From Gari tellinella (Eukaryota; Mollusca; Bivalvia; Cardiida; Psammobiidae): DNA of 64,000 nucleotides. Positions 10,423 to 22,300 of the stretch are shown one piece after another (position 1 is the first letter of the stretch; each line of letters starts with the position of its first letter). Location: NCBI GenBank assembly GCA_922989275.2, contig OV277864.1, positions 27,353,550 to 27,417,549 on the forward strand, given 5' to 3'. The notes under the pieces are model-generated. The model made no database searches, was not told where the DNA came from, and saw only the letters and a program-made list of their open reading frames with translations. A program made the translations under genes and the position numbers.

Positions 10423-10464
10423 TTTGACAATTCTGGCAATAAAGGATTTCTGGTGATTGCACAG
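10423..10464 (-). other. FKRP: FKRP 5' UTR part of the coding exon, with splice acceptor
   Basis: On the minus strand a pyrimidine tract and TTTCAG end at 10465. The exon then runs CTGTGCAATCACC.. to the ATG at 10422. This implies at least one upstream non-coding exon, which I could not place. Confidence 0.65.
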
Positions 10465-10520
10465 CTGAAATAGAAACAAATGCTTTGATGTGATATCCAA
10501 TACAGGTCAATATAAATCTT

Positions 10521-10771
10521 TTAACACATTCACCCCTGAAACTTTTAATAGACATTTCCATTTTCAAAATAAGTCAAGTCCATTTTTTACTATTGAGGGT
10601 CGGTTTTAACAATATATTTCAAAATGACAAACAGTGTAGACCCTGGTCAGAGGGCTCCTTAAGGAGCCCTCTGATCAGGGTCTACACTGTTTGCATAGGA
10701 CAAGTGTTATCCTCACAGGTACACTGTTAATAATTGACAAATAAACTCTTCGCATGGGTTGAATGTTTTAA
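10521..10771. mobile_element. MITE family D (TTAACACATTCACCCCTG ends), copy 1
   Basis: Left TTAACACATTCACCCCTGAA; right CATGGGTTGAATGTTTTAA. The central hairpin (10630-10697) pairs AACAGTGTAGACCCTGGTCA with its complement and has CTCCTTAAGGAG at the tip. It lies just upstream of the FKRP coding exon, in its 5' intron or promoter. Confidence 0.65.
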
Positions 10772-13200
10772 ATTTAAGTATCAAGACTTTTATGATGATT
10801 TTAACTTTTAACTTGTTATGAGCAGCCATTCAATAAAAGATCCAATTGGAAGTACCGGTATTTCATGTAAGTGGTTGCTTAATGCAGGAATCTTGAACTA
10901 CAAATATGTTTGTAAAACTCTAAGGTCCCGTTGTACGCTTGACCATAATATTCATAATTAATCGACATACACCAAACACACACAAAGGTCAAGGCCAATT
11001 TCAAGGTCACCAAATTGCAGATTAAACATGCTGTACTTATAGATTGAGATCTGTACATATGTAAAGTTTTGTGACACTAGCTCTATTGAACTTAGTCAAA
11101 AACTGACTTTAGAAAGGCAAAATGTTAGACGTGGTTTATACAGACGGTCAGGCACTTAGGGAAACATTAGATGCCCGCACCTATTCATGGCAGGCATAAA
11201 AATAATCATGTAAAGGGGGATTTACCGGCCATCCAACCAACTCCAAACACACACATTGCTGGCAAAATGTAAATCTAAATTGGCCTCAATGTATATAGAC
11301 AGTTAAAATAACTAACTAGAACTGTGCTATCACCTAAGGTGATTTATACTCCCAACCTGAGCACAATGACAAATCAAAAACAGAATCACAGGCTTAAATT
11401 TCATGAAAAGGGAGATTACTCAATAAGGAAGTGACAAATCAAACCCACCGGTGTACAAATTCAGATACTGCAAAATTCTGTGGAGGCTTGACAGAGTAAA
11501 GCTCAAGATTTAATTCAAAATATCAACATTAAGAAAAGGGAGATAATTCAAGAAGGAAATGACAAATCAAAACTGCAATCGCACAGCATGCATGTGCCAT
11601 GGACTCTCATGTTTGTTATTCTAATACATCAAGAGGGAACATCAAGATATTCTCATTGTTTTTTTTGTCCATCTGTCTACTGAAAGACCAGAGTTAAGGC
11701 CAATATTAAATTATCCCTATTTGACCTCTAAATGACCTTGACATCTGTCAGACATAACCCAAGTTGTATGCAGCTGGAACACTTATTGAATCTAGTACTA
11801 CACATGCCAAATATGAAGTCTCTATCACATGAAGTTCCAAAGTTATGGCCAATGTTGAATTCACCCTATTTTACCTCTAAATGACATTGACCTTTGTTGG
11901 ACATGACCTCAGTTGTACTGAGCTCAACAGCTTTTAGAGGTATGTACACATACACATATTAATATGAAGTCTATATCACATATATACGTAGTTATAAAGT
12001 TATGGCCAACGTTAAGATTTCAGACGATGACAGAGTCCAGAGTGATGACAATAGCTCATATTTTCTTTTGAAACAGATTCATGATCTTACGTCGATATTT
12101 TTCGCCGGTCCCGGCGAATTCCTTCTTTATCTATATAGAAAATCCCTCATTTGCTCGATATTGTTTCGTCGATATTATCGGTTACGTCGATGTAATTTTT
12201 CAGAACCAAAGCAATTTTCTCACCCTTACGTCAATATCTGCTTCACCGTGACCGCATATCGCACATTTGGCAAACATTGGATGGAGGTGGGAAAATGGCT
12301 CTCGGCCACCGTGACTGATTGTTACTAAGCACCAAATGTGTGAACATGTCCGAAATTGCATCAATCTGCACAAAAGATAATCCCATCTTAATTGCACTGG
12401 ATCAATATTATTAATGAATTCCCGAATAACGTTGGTTAAGAAGTTTGCGTACATATTTTCGATGACGATTCTATCAAACCTGAGTCAATTATGGCCGCGC
12501 TGTTTAAATCAGACTACAGAATTCTTTGTAGTGCAGACTGAAGGTGCCGTACGGTGAATAAGTGTGGTGAGATCAAACAAAAGTTACAATTCATTTCCGA
12601 TTTATTTTTATCTAAGTCAGTTCAAAGACGCCGCTTCTGTTTGAAACGCCGAAATAATTCGCCAGCGTTTCGAAGTCGGACACACCCTTTTGAAAATTAA
12701 ACATGTAAACAACTTATGCTTCCAGAGGTAAAGCGTCACCGGAAGTGTAAACAGCTCACTGTGTTGGTGTGATGAAATGTGTAAACCTAATTTTATGTTA
12801 TAAAAATTGTGTTAGCACCCATGTGCTGGATGTTTATGCTGATGAAATCAGGTAGATCTACCAAATGTATTAAAATACGAAAATTGTTTACTCGCTTTTG
12901 CATATCATATCTAATAGACGCGTAGATTCTTTACTTTTAAAAATACTGACCACCTTCATCAATTTGAAAATTATGAGTTGAAGATTTTGTCAGATTCTAC
13001 TTGCCGTCACATTTATTTTCAATTACCAATCATATAACTGTCAATAAACACTAGGATCGAGTATAACGTTAAAACTTCGATATGACGCTACCTGTAGATC
13101 TCAAATGAGAAACTCCCATGATAGCTCGAACTTCGGATACGTCGATATTTTTTCACGGTCCGTTCAACTTCGAGGTAACGGTATTCGACTGTATTAAAAT
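10772..13200. repeat. Degraded repeat region, no gene
   Basis: The phrase GGGAGATAATTCAAG with AATGACAAATCAAAACTGCA recurs at about 11403, 11539 and 13211, which suggests dispersed or duplicated sequence split by an insertion. The right part ends with AACTTCGAGGTAACGGTATT and CGACTGTA near 13195, which looks like the end of a TA-type (pogo/mariner-like) element. No transposase frame remains. CCGGAAGTG at 12739 matches an ETS-type site, with no other promoter support. Confidence 0.35.
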
Positions 13201-14521
13201 AACGAAAAGGGGAGATAATTCAAGAGCGAAATGACAAATCCAAACTGCAATCATATGTGCACAATTAAAAACTATGATTAATTGATTTCTTGTGATTTTG
13301 CTTGTTGATCCACCCTCATGGGTTAATGCCGAGTCAGTCACATACAGTAAGAAATAAGAAAGGGTAAAAGATGAGGATATAAGATTTTATATTTCTTTAA
13401 AAAAAAGGGTCAAAATTCTAGGGTGAAAAGGTAAAATCAGGATAAATATATCATCATTGCTGTTACTGGAAAACCTTTTGTAACTTCTTTCACAGTGTGA
13501 AAAAGGTTAGTGGTGTGCAGTACACTTAAGTAGTGTTCTGTTCCTATTTGACAAGGGCAATGTCATTGTCTAGCACAGGGGCATGTCACATCAGCATATG
13601 AAGCATGATATTTCAGTCAATCTAATTATGTAGCACAGACTCTTGTCTATGACTGTGCGAGTCTTTTGTTCATTCAAGAACACGATAATACAAATACGCA
13701 TTGGTTTTTTTTAAAATACGAGGAAATCTTCATTAAAGAATGCATTTCTAACCTTCAATTACTTGATTGGGAGTCAAAACTCTTTGCTACACTTCTTTCT
13801 ACATAGACTCACGCGAGCATCCACTGTCTTGTACTTCCATTTTGTAAATGAATATTTCCGGTTCGATTCTATTTTTAGAAACAAGTGGTATTCCCCAAGT
13901 TGGGCAGATCGTTTCGGCCCGAGATGCTACGTCCTTGGTCTAATCGGCCCAGGCGAGGTTTTTTTTAATTAAAATTAATGAATAAAATAGATATACTAGT
14001 ATGTTACATACATTCATGATCAGATGTTTTCCACTGATTGGTATGTATACTGAATAAAATATTTAGCATTTTTATGGGTGATTTTTATTATTATAACTAA
14101 TTTAGATCTAGATATCTGTATCAATACGTCGTAGAATCCTATTAAGGCTTTTATACGACGTAGATCTATTTATTTATAATAATAGTATTATTATTTATAT
14201 AGCTCTCTTTCACAGTGGAGCTGTGCATTCAAAAGCTCTTTACATGAAACTATATAAATGTACTTACACAAAGAAAGAAGAGAAAAAAATGCCTAGTAGA
14301 TCTAGCTACATTTACAAATTACAATAAAAGTAAAAGAATATGACCTATGTAAATACCCGCAAGGAGTGTGAAGCAAACAAACAACCAAACATGTCTGTCC
14401 CTCCTCAGGATCCACACTTACACTTTTTAACAATTTTGATTTTTTTTTTAAAAAACCAAACATTCTAGAACGTGTAGCAGGATCGAGATTATGAGGAAAC
14501 ATTTGATAGGCTGAACTATGC
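13201..14521. other. No feature recognised
   Basis: AT-rich non-coding sequence with short chance frames. Only the repeat phrase near 13211 and a few direct repeats were seen. Confidence 0.4.
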
Positions 14522-14593
14522 GGCTTGATATCTCAGTGGCTAGAGTAGGCATTTAGTAAACCAAAGGCCCTAGGTTCAAGTCCAAGTTGAGTC
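14522..14593 (+). tRNA. tRNA-Thr(AGT)-like sequence, probably a pseudogene or SINE head
   Basis: Exactly 72 nt fit a tRNA plan. GGCTTGA and TTGAGTC can pair as acceptor stem with three G-T wobbles. ATATCTCAGTGGCTAGAG is D-arm-like, TTAGTAA an anticodon loop with AGT, and TAGGTTCAAGTCC the T-arm. The anticodon stem is badly mismatched, so it is probably not functional. A T-rich stretch (CTTTTTCT) follows. Confidence 0.45.
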
Positions 14594-14800
14594 AAAACTT
14601 TTTCTCTACATTACATTTGGTACCCAACTTAAATATTACTGTATGGGCTTTCTGCTTTACTTTTATTTTGCTTTAAGCAGCTACCTTCCATAAACAAATA
14701 AGGATTTAATTGCTACACAAGTTACGGGTATATAGAGGATTTGGACTAACAGCTATGGAGGAAAGGATCAAATACCCAAGGCCTTCAAAGTACATTATTA

Positions 14801-15033
14801 TGAACCCATTACCCCATAAAAAAAATTCATTCTTCCACTTAAATGGTAGCTTCAATTTATATACGGTAGTCATTGATATACTGCTTAAAAAATAATATTT
14901 TCCATATCCTAGTAGATCATAGCTTAAAGCAGGCTAAAAGTAAAGCAGAATGCGCATTCTGCTTTACTTCCAACTTGCTTCAAGTGGTCACTTTTTTTCA
15001 AAACTAGAAACAGGCTATGGGGTAATGGGTTAA
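14801..15033. mobile_element. MITE family A, copy 8
   Basis: Left TGAACCCATTACCCCATAAA; right CTATGGGGTAATGGGTTAA. The hairpin tip is reduced to GAATGCGCATTC, a perfect palindrome without spacer. Confidence 0.85.
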
Positions 15034-15091
15034 TATAAACCTACAACCTTTGCAATAACTGAAGCTCCTTTCTACAGAGAAATAACCTATG

Positions 15092-15296
15092 CAGTGAAGC
15101 CTGTCTATTACATTCTTGTTAATCATTAGAATGTTGGTGCTTAACGCAGGTGGTTGCTTAAAACAAGGTGAAAGTAAAACAGAAAGATCCTTTTAAGAGC
15201 TGTCTGTTTTAGTTTCATCTTACTTTAAGCTCTGACCTGTCGTTTATACAATCAATTAGCCCTTATTTTAGAGGCCATACGAGAGGGGCTGTACTG
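15092..15296. mobile_element. MITE family B, copy 3 (diverged)
   Basis: Left CAGTGAAGCCTGTCTATTAC, right GAGGGGCTGTACTG followed by TA. The central hairpin uses AAACAAGGTGAAAGTAAAAC. Confidence 0.6.
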
Positions 15297-15307
15297 TATA
15301 AGATTCA

Positions 15308-15559
15308 TTAACCCATTACCCCATAGCCTGTTTCTAGTTTTGAAGATATGTGACCACTTAAAGCAGGTTGAAAGTAAAGCAGAATGCGCATTAAGGCGCA
15401 TTTTGCTTTACTTTCAACCTGCTTTAAGCTTTTATTTGCAAGAATTTAAAAAATATTTCTTAAGATTTTTATTTGTAACAGTATAAATTGTAACTATTTT
15501 CTTCATGAGAGGAATTAATTAAAGGCGTAAAAAGGCGTATTTATGGGGTAATGGGTTAA
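15308..15559. mobile_element. MITE family A, copy 9 (full length)
   Basis: Both termini are intact: TTAACCCATTACCCCATAGC and TATGGGGTAATGGGTTAA. The hairpin tip is GCGCATTAAGGCGC. Confidence 0.9.
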
Positions 15560-16093
15560 CCTATTCATACCTATGTTCCACAAAGTAGACACTAGCAAAC
15601 AGAGTAGACCCTGATGAGTTTCTACAATTTGCAATGCTTCATCAGGGTCTGCACTATTTGATATTTCATATAAAAGAGTCTGCAGAACGGACAAATCTGC
15701 GGTGTCTTTAGATCATCATTGGATCAGTTTATCTCTAATGAGATCTTCCAGCAAGCATTTAGTTAGAGTTCAATGATATACCAACTACCCAAGCATAAAT
15801 AGGTCAAGGACTGAAAAAAAGAAAACCCATAAATGGGTCAAGGATTGAAATTAGAAAACCAACTAAATACAGGATTCCAATTAAATGTGTGTTTATTGTG
15901 AAAATTAGCACTCATGAATACAGATGCATACTATACTTATAATACTTGGCTGAAACACACCAATCTATACTTGAAGCAACATGTGGTATCGGTAAGAACA
16001 TTTGAAATTTGTATTTGTACCATCAAACAAATATTGACACTGGATACGCTTTCATCAACAAACACTCGTCGTTGTACAAGGGAAACTTTGATT
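15560..16093. other. Short hairpin remnant, otherwise no feature
   Basis: AACAGAGTAGACCCTGATGA and its partial complement at 15599-15660 form a degraded version of the family D/I hairpin. The rest is non-coding. Confidence 0.35.
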
Positions 16094-16342
16094 CAGGCCT
16101 GCCATAAGTTGATAAAAAAAAATCCTAAGATTTCAAATTTTTCAAGCCCGATTTTCCCGATTATACCTTTAACCCATAGTCTGTTTCTAGTTTTTAAGAC
16201 ACATGATGCTTAAGGCAGGTTGAAAGTAAAGCAGAATGCGCCATAAGGCACATTCTGCTTTACTTTCAGCCTGTTTTAAGCTTCCATCTGTTGGAATAAA
16301 AATCCGAAGATTTCGGAAAAATCCGGAGAAATGGCAGCCCTG
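16094..16342. mobile_element. Composite MITE family K, copy 2
   Basis: Ends CAGGCCTGCCATAAG and ATGGCAGCCCTG, each flanked by TTGATT. It contains a truncated family A MITE (16169-16300) that starts TTAACCCATAGTCTG and keeps the hairpin. That insert stops after CATCTGTTGGAATA, the same junction as copy 1 at 6515-6738. Confidence 0.55.
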
Positions 16343-16715
16343 TTGATTGCCTAAACAGCAAGAAAGTTGAAGCACAGAATAGAACAGACAGAAACAGATA
16401 GATTGAACAACCATTGAAAGACAGACAAACAAGAAGGTAGGTATGCAGACAACTTGAGACAAGCAGATAAGTTTATAGCATTCTCTGCTAAGAGAGTCAA
16501 TGTTTAATTAAGTATCTCAAATATTGTCATAATTGTACTAATAAGTTACAGATAGGAGATGCTTATCTGAATATAAATTAATTTTCTTTGCTTTAAACCA
16601 AGAAGTCAAATTCTGTGAACAAGAACAGAATAGTATGTGAAGTTGTTTCTTTCATGATGCATGCAAAATTTTTGGAATAACTGAAAGTATAACAGTATAT
16701 AGCTTGTATAAGGAT
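16343..16715. other. No feature recognised
   Basis: AT-rich non-coding sequence. Confidence 0.4.
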
Positions 16716-16962
16716 CAGGGGTCCTATTCATAAAACTTCTCACAACAACAACGGTCGTAAGTCAAAATTTAAAATACATTTAATTTCTGATTTCTCTATC
16801 TAGTCCTGTCTTGTGACATCTCTTTGGAATCGTCTTTTCAAGACGATTCCAAAGAGATGTCACAAGACAGGATTAGATGGAGAAAATAATAATAATTTAG
16901 ACTTTTATTATCTGACTTACAGCAACATCTGTCGTATAAAGTTTTATGAAACTGGGCCCCTG
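16716..16962. mobile_element. Hairpin MITE (CAGGGGTCC ends)
   Basis: Left CAGGGGTCCTATTCATAAAA; right TTTTATGAAACTGGGCCCCTG. The centre (16803-16873) is a long palindrome with CTGTCTTGTGACATCTCTTT and its complement. A degraded relative with one hairpin arm lies at about 17930-18140. The termini resemble hAT elements, but I see no 8-bp duplication. Confidence 0.6.
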
Positions 16963-17100
16963 GACTGACATGATCTGCTGTCAAAGAGAACTGGAGCTAC
17001 ATATGTGTACAGATCTGTTAGGCATGCTTTCACAGATGAGCAAATGGTGAGGTAATACTGTTCACACTTGTTACATTGAAACATGAGGTAAAACATCACT

Positions 17101-17425
17101 GAGTACATGTACATTTCTCACACATGACACATGTACATTTCTGGCATATAACACATGTATATTTCTGACATATGACACATGTACATTTCTGGCATATAAC
17201 ACATGTATATTTCTGGCATATAACACATGTACATTTCTGGCATATAACACATGTACATTTCTGGCATATAACACATGTATATTTCTGGCATATAACACAT
17301 GTACATTTCTGACATATGACACATGTACATTTCTGGCATATAACACATGTACATTTCTGACATATAACACACATACATTTCTGATATAAAACACACATAC
17401 ATTTCTGATATATAACACAATGTTT
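17101..17425. repeat. 24-bp minisatellite, about 13 copies
   Basis: The unit is close to ACATTTCTGGCATATAACAC plus ATGT, repeated head to tail with a few variants (GACATATGACAC, GATATAAAACAC). Because 24 is a multiple of three and the unit lacks stops on the minus strand, all three minus-strand frames stay open for about 100 codons or more. I treat these frames as a by-product of the repeat. Confidence 0.9.
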
Positions 17426-17654
17426 AGACTCATATTACAGGGGAGATAACACCTACACACTTATACTCAACATTGTGAAAAATGGCCATCTTTGGGGAAA
17501 CATACAGATCACTTAAACATGACTGTTTAGGGTAAAACAATAGTTAAGCAGAAGGGTGTATTTTTGTTCGACATTTTAGCTGTAATCTCTCTTAACTCTT
17601 TCTTCCATAGCTATATGTGAAAATCATTTACAAGTACTGTATATCAAACTATGT

Positions 17655-17868
17655 TTAACCCTTTCTGCGATGGAAGCACCTTTTAGCGCACATAATATAT
17701 TCATCCACTGAAGAAAATAGTTCCAAGTTTTACAGTCATAAGCATGTACCCAAAAAAATATTGTCTATATCTTAGCAGAAAGAAGCTTAAAGCAGGCTGA
17801 AAGTAAATCAGAATTCGCCTTAAGTCGCATTCTGCTTTACTTTCAACCTGCTTTAAGTAGTTAATAGG
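17655..17868. mobile_element. MITE family A, copy 10 (right end lost)
   Basis: Starts TTAACCCTTTCTGCGATGG. The hairpin (17788-17859) has the mismatched tip TCGCCTTAAGTCGCA. No right inverted end. Confidence 0.65.
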
Positions 17869-17929
17869 CATCTCATCTGTAATCACAGCTTAGCCGTTGG
17901 CGAGCAGAGAATTAAGACAAAATTTACCT

Positions 17930-18140
17930 TCTATTCCTTGGACTTGTTTTACGAAATGTCTTACGTCAAAAACCCTCATAAGTCAGATTCTAATGATTCT
18001 AATATTCTCAATTATTATTCATTTCTAAAACTGTCTTGTGACATCTCTTTGGAATCGTCTTAAAAAGAAATAAGCTGTATTTTTAAGTTTTGACTTACGA
18101 CTGTTTTTGTCGTACAATGTTTCGTAAGACAGGCCAATGG
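17930..18140. repeat. Degraded relative of the MITE at 16716
   Basis: Contains CTGTCTTGTGACATCTCTTT, GGAATCGTCTT and GACTTACGAC..GTCGTAC in the same order as 16716-16962, but the second hairpin arm is missing. Confidence 0.45.
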
Positions 18141-18552
18141 TCTGTAATGGTTACTATTATAATAATACTATAAGTAACCTTTGACTTGGACAAATAATGT
18201 TTTGTCTATATAACAGCCAAAAAACTTATTAATCTTTAAATAAGCATGACAGAAGCATTAACTGAAAATAACCAAACATCAACCATTCAAAAGGGATAAA
18301 TTAAATAATCTGAAATTATACAAAACTTAATGCAGGCTCAATAAATGTACATAAACTCACTACCCTTATATTTACAAATATATGTCACTACATGTATACA
18401 ATCAATTAATCAACTCTGGACAAGAAGTGATATCGTCATCTGCATCAATTAGTGTCTACTTCTGTTCTTAAATCAAAACTTTTTAAAATTCATTTTCAAA
18501 ACTGAATCAGAGTGACAAACAATTTGTATTCTGATAAGACACCACATTAATT
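18141..18552. other. No feature recognised
   Basis: AT-rich non-coding sequence. Confidence 0.35.
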
Positions 18553-18712
18553 AGTGCTCCAGATAAAAGGGAGTAAACTGCACAAATCCAACATTTTCTC
18601 ACTTATTTTAGCATAAATTCCTATGGTGTTACTACTCATTAGAATCGCCATTTTGGCACGATTCTAATGAGTAGTGACACCATAGGGTTTAAAACAGAAA
18701 TAAAGATTTTAC
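18553..18712. mobile_element. hAT-type MITE family H, copy 1 (right end lost)
   Basis: Begins GTGCTCCAGATAAAAGGGAG and contains the palindrome CCTATGGTGTTACTACTCAT..ATGAGTAGTGACACCATAGG (18619-18688). The right terminal repeat is missing. Confidence 0.6.
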
Positions 18713-18889
18713 TGGTTTATTATCAGGACATGATATAAGCATGAAAATTCTTTGCTATGAGGAATATGTTAAAGCAGGAAAAGGTAAAGAATGACTCTTG
18801 TAAATAGGTTGAGCTGTACATATGTTTGTACAAAATGAAATGGTGAAAAGTTGAATGGCAAAAGACTAGATTGCACTGTCAGTTATCTA

Positions 18890-19135
18890 CAGTGGAGAAT
18901 GTGTTATTCTTTCCCAATAAACGCGTTTACGCTAAAACTATTATTTGCAGTGCAAACAGTTTGGAGCCAGATCAGATGCCGGGTAACCCGGCGTCTGATC
19001 AGGCTCCAAACTGTTTGCCACCAAGATAAACATGAAATATCATAATTGTCCAAACGTTGTTCTTTTCTTCGTTTTAGCGCTTTGCGTTTGCGTACGTTTG
19101 CATTTAAACGGGAAAAAATAACAGATTCTCCACTG
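18890..19135. mobile_element. MITE family F (CAGTGGAGAAT ends), copy 1
   Basis: Left CAGTGGAGAATGTGTTATT after TA; right AATAACAGATTCTCCACTG before TA. The central palindrome (18950-19018) reads GCAAACAGTTTGGAGCC.. with tip GCCGGGTAACCCGGC. Its core is shared with family C, whose ends differ. Confidence 0.75.
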
Positions 19136-19209
19136 TAACAACATGGGGAAATTCACATCAATAATATTTAAGACAAAAGTGGGAACAGCTACCTCTACTA
19201 TATTAACTA

Positions 19210-19578
19210 CAGTGCTCCCTCCCAACAACGGCCCTCCCGACAAGGACTCTCTCCTTCCAAAAACGCTTGCTACTGTTCCCCAAACATAACAATTATGTCA
19301 TCTAAGCCATTCACTGCTGCAATATCGTCAGCTTAAAACTGTCGACTGCTGTTTTTCTCAAAGTTACGAATTGGACATTTTGGCTTAAGAAACATTAAGA
19401 TGAGTGACAAACAGTTTGAACCCAGATCAGACGCCGCATGACTTGGTGTCTGATCCAGGTTCAAACTGTTTGCAAATGTACTCTAAGGTTATTCAATTTC
19501 CCTCCCTATAACAACTGCCTTCGAAAACAACACCTAATCTTTGTCTCCCATTGGGTGTTGTTGTAGAGGGGATCACTG
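19210..19578. mobile_element. TA-flanked element family G with nested hairpin repeat
   Basis: Left CAGTGCTCCCTCCCAACAAC; right GTTGTAGAGGGGATCACTG, with TA on both sides. A hairpin repeat (about 19405-19475: AACAGTTTGAACCCAGATCA and complement) sits inside. Confidence 0.6.
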
Positions 19579-20229
19579 TAATTTTGCATACGTACATGTT
19601 AAATTAGAATATTAATTGACTACATTCAACCTTTCTCCCATAGCCACATGCGCAAAGAATCTATGTATATCCAACTATGTTTAAGCCAGATACCTGTTTA
19701 AAGCAAGATGAAAGGATCTTTCTGCTTTACTTTCATTTTGCTTTAAACTGTTACCTATACTCAACACCATCAATTAACTCATTTTTGGTGTATATGTAGA
19801 TAAATACATGTAGTGCCTGCTTCATATGTCACTTGTAGGAGGTAAGGTTTGAACTAATACATGTCTTTTAACTTTACATACTATAGGTATTTGTCTCGCT
19901 TCAATGCATAATAAAACAACTTTCTAGTGTTAAAATTCTCAACATACAATGTACAGCAATGTCAAGTTTTTCCAAAGGCCTATGTTAGCTGAAAAGTTAA
20001 CTTAAGATTGGGGAAGATTATCATCTTATTTGAAAGGAGGCTTAGCTTGACAAGTCATAGCTCTAGACAAGAGGAGAATTTCAAGCACTTTTTGAAATGC
20101 TCAAACCATTATTCACTTCCAAACCCTATGTTGTGACTGAACATTAGAATTACCTGGAAGAGACAATTCTATTGAGTAGTCACATTGTGTTTGGTGGTGA
20201 CGTACCAGTATAGAAGAACATTTATGATA
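19579..20229. other. Repeat fragment near 19680-19760, otherwise no feature
   Basis: A collapsed family B-type hairpin (AAAGCAAGATGAAAGGATCT and complement) lies at 19698-19748. The rest is non-coding. Confidence 0.35.
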
Positions 20230-20419
20230 CAGTCAAACTTCGATATGTCGAACTCGCACTCGAACTTTCCAATATTTCAACACATGAACAGCATTATTTC
20301 ATGCTCGGTTAAGTCGAACATACCCATATTTCAAAGTTAAAACGTGGCTTAGCCACGTTTTAACTTTGAAATACGGGTATGTTTGATTTTAGTGAGTTCG
20401 AGATACCGAAGTTTGACTG
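20230..20419. mobile_element. MITE family E (CAGTCAAACTTCGATA ends), copy 1
   Basis: Left CAGTCAAACTTCGATATG after TA; right ACCGAAGTTTGACTG before TA. The centre is a long palindrome of CATATTTCAAAGTTAAAACG and its complement with TGGCTTAGCCA at the tip. A mariner-like non-autonomous element. Confidence 0.8.
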
Positions 20420-20683
20420 TATTTTCATTTTACTCCCTTTGACCCATTGCCCTGTAAATGACATGGGGTTGATTTGGGGATGAGGTGTGTATAGTAGCTA
20501 TAGTTTAGAACACAATATTTCAGATCAATAGTAAACATTGTATATGAAAATCTTTCTTCAATAAATAATTGATACTGAAATGAGCTATAAGACTAACTGT
20601 ACAAGTGAACCATTATATATACAGTAAGTATGGTTATATATCACAAGGCATTGTCTGGTTGAACTGATAGTATACAGCATATC

Positions 20684-20934
20684 TTAACCTATTACTCTAT
20701 AGCCTCTTTCTAGTTTTGAAGACATATGACCACTTAAAGCAGAGTGAAAGTAAAGCAGAATATGCCTATAGGTGCATTCTGCTTTACTCCCAGCCTGCTC
20801 TAGCTACCATCTGCTAGGATATAGAAAATAGTTTTCATATTGAATATTCATCATTGTATAAAATGAAACTATTTTCTTCAGTGGAGGAATGAATTAATTG
20901 AATAGAAAGGTTTATCTATAGAGTAAAGGGTTAA
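20684..20934. mobile_element. MITE family A, copy 11
   Basis: Left TTAACCTATTACTCTATAGC; right CTATAGAGTAAAGGGTTAA. The hairpin is slightly degraded (TATGCCTATAGGTGCA at the tip). Confidence 0.8.
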
Positions 20935-21902
20935 TATGGGCAAAACAAAAATAGACAATTTAACATGGTCAACATGTTGTACAGTCAACATAACATACAC
21001 AGTTCATGCAGCATTTGTTCAGAGCTATAACCTATTGAGTAACTTAGACTGCCTTTTATGGGTTCTGCAAGAAGTTGTCAAAAAATTTAACAAATGACCA
21101 CTAAATTATTATTAGGGTGTTTACGATAGGTGACCGCTGTCACCTGTCTATTATATAATCAATTAGCATTCGTTTTAGTGGTTGTAATAACGAGGTTTTA
21201 CTGTATCTCTATCGGGGCATACCTAAAGCTAACTACATTTGTTTGATATTTGATATGCACGTGGTCCATGAAAATTCCCTGAACATTCTGAGCAAACATA
21301 TTTCAAAAGTGATGACATCTGAAAATGAGTTTTTCCTTTTACTAGTACAGCATTCATATTAAGCCACTATTTACCATACCATTTCAGCTGTTTTTATCAT
21401 TTTACTGAGATTCTGACTCTTATTCTATAATATAATTATATTGAATTTCAATCCATTTCATTCCCTTGCAAAATCATGTTGATAAAGATATTGCCTGTAT
21501 CATAACTGCTATAGAATCTTCCTGTTTCATAACATACATAAAGACAAAGAGAATGACACCAAATAAAATATTAAATACATATAACAGCAATATAATGATA
21601 AATCACAGAAAATACAAAACAATATGTATACATGTACATTTAGTTTGAAAAAAAGATCTGCATCTGCAAAAACTCTTGCTTTGTAGAAATGTTTGTAAAC
21701 TGGCTAAGGATTCTACCTCCAACTACTACTCTCTCCTAAATTTACACCAATGCTGAAATTGCTCATAAAATTACATATTTATAGCAATCTTGCAAATCAA
21801 AACATACTTGCAGTCAACAGCCTTTAATAATGAAAATGCCCCTCAAGAGAAAGTATATGAAGTGACCACTCAGTTAAGTAGAATGGAGACCTCTGAAGAC
21901 AA
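20935..21902. other. AT-rich non-coding; family B right-end fragment near 21120-21205
   Basis: GTAATAACGAGGTTTTACTG plus TA at about 21186-21207 matches a family B terminus. No gene seen. Confidence 0.4.
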
Positions 21903-21985
21903 ATGACTGCTTAATGTAAGATAAAAATAATGCAGAAAGCTCCTAAAGGAGCATTCTGCATTATTTTTATCCTGCATTAAGCATC
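21903..21985. repeat. Hairpin repeat family M
   Basis: GATAAAAATAATGCAGAAAG, then CTCCTAAAGGAG, then the complement of the first arm. Similar hairpins are at 3590, 24760, 25790, 39570 and 41405. Confidence 0.65.
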
Positions 21986-22046
21986 AGTGTGTATTGAATA
22001 CTGCAAATAGGTTTTCCAATGCCTGGTCACTTGATAGAAGAAGGTA

Positions 22047-22238
22047 CAGTTGAATTTCGATACCTCGAACTAGTTAAATCGAACATACCCATATTTCAAA
22101 GTTAAAACGTGGCTTAGCCACGTTTTAACTTTGAAATATGGGTATGTTCGACTTAATCGAGCATGAAATAATGCAGTTCATGTGTAGAACTATTGGATAG
22201 TTCGAGTTAAGCAAGTTCGAGATATCGAAGTTTGACTG
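22047..22238. mobile_element. MITE family E, copy 2
   Basis: Left CAGTTGAATTTCGATACC after TA; right ATCGAAGTTTGACTG before TA. The perfect central palindrome is close to that of copy 1. Confidence 0.8.
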
Positions 22239-22300
22239 TACCAACAAACTGGAATTCAACCTTCACCAAGATATAGGGTCAAACTTGTGTTAAGCAACCA

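Noticed and set aside
10423..10500. Longer FKRP N-terminus starting at the ATG at 10500
   Set aside because: A clear polypyrimidine tract and CAG lie between this ATG and the coding start, and the family starts with a basic stretch and membrane anchor as at 10422.
12736..12752. CCGGAAGTG as a promoter of FKRP
   Set aside because: A single ETS-type match without a first exon or CpG-rich region is not enough.
15914..16213. 99-residue frame on the + strand
   Set aside because: Its end runs into MITE K and family A sequence; composition is not protein-like.
17101..17425. CRISPR-like array
   Set aside because: The repeats are head to tail with no spacers, and this is a eukaryotic genome.
17071..17460. 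Repetitive proteins of 100-129 residues on the minus strand
   Set aside because: All three frames are open only because the 24-bp unit lacks stops; no start context or domain.
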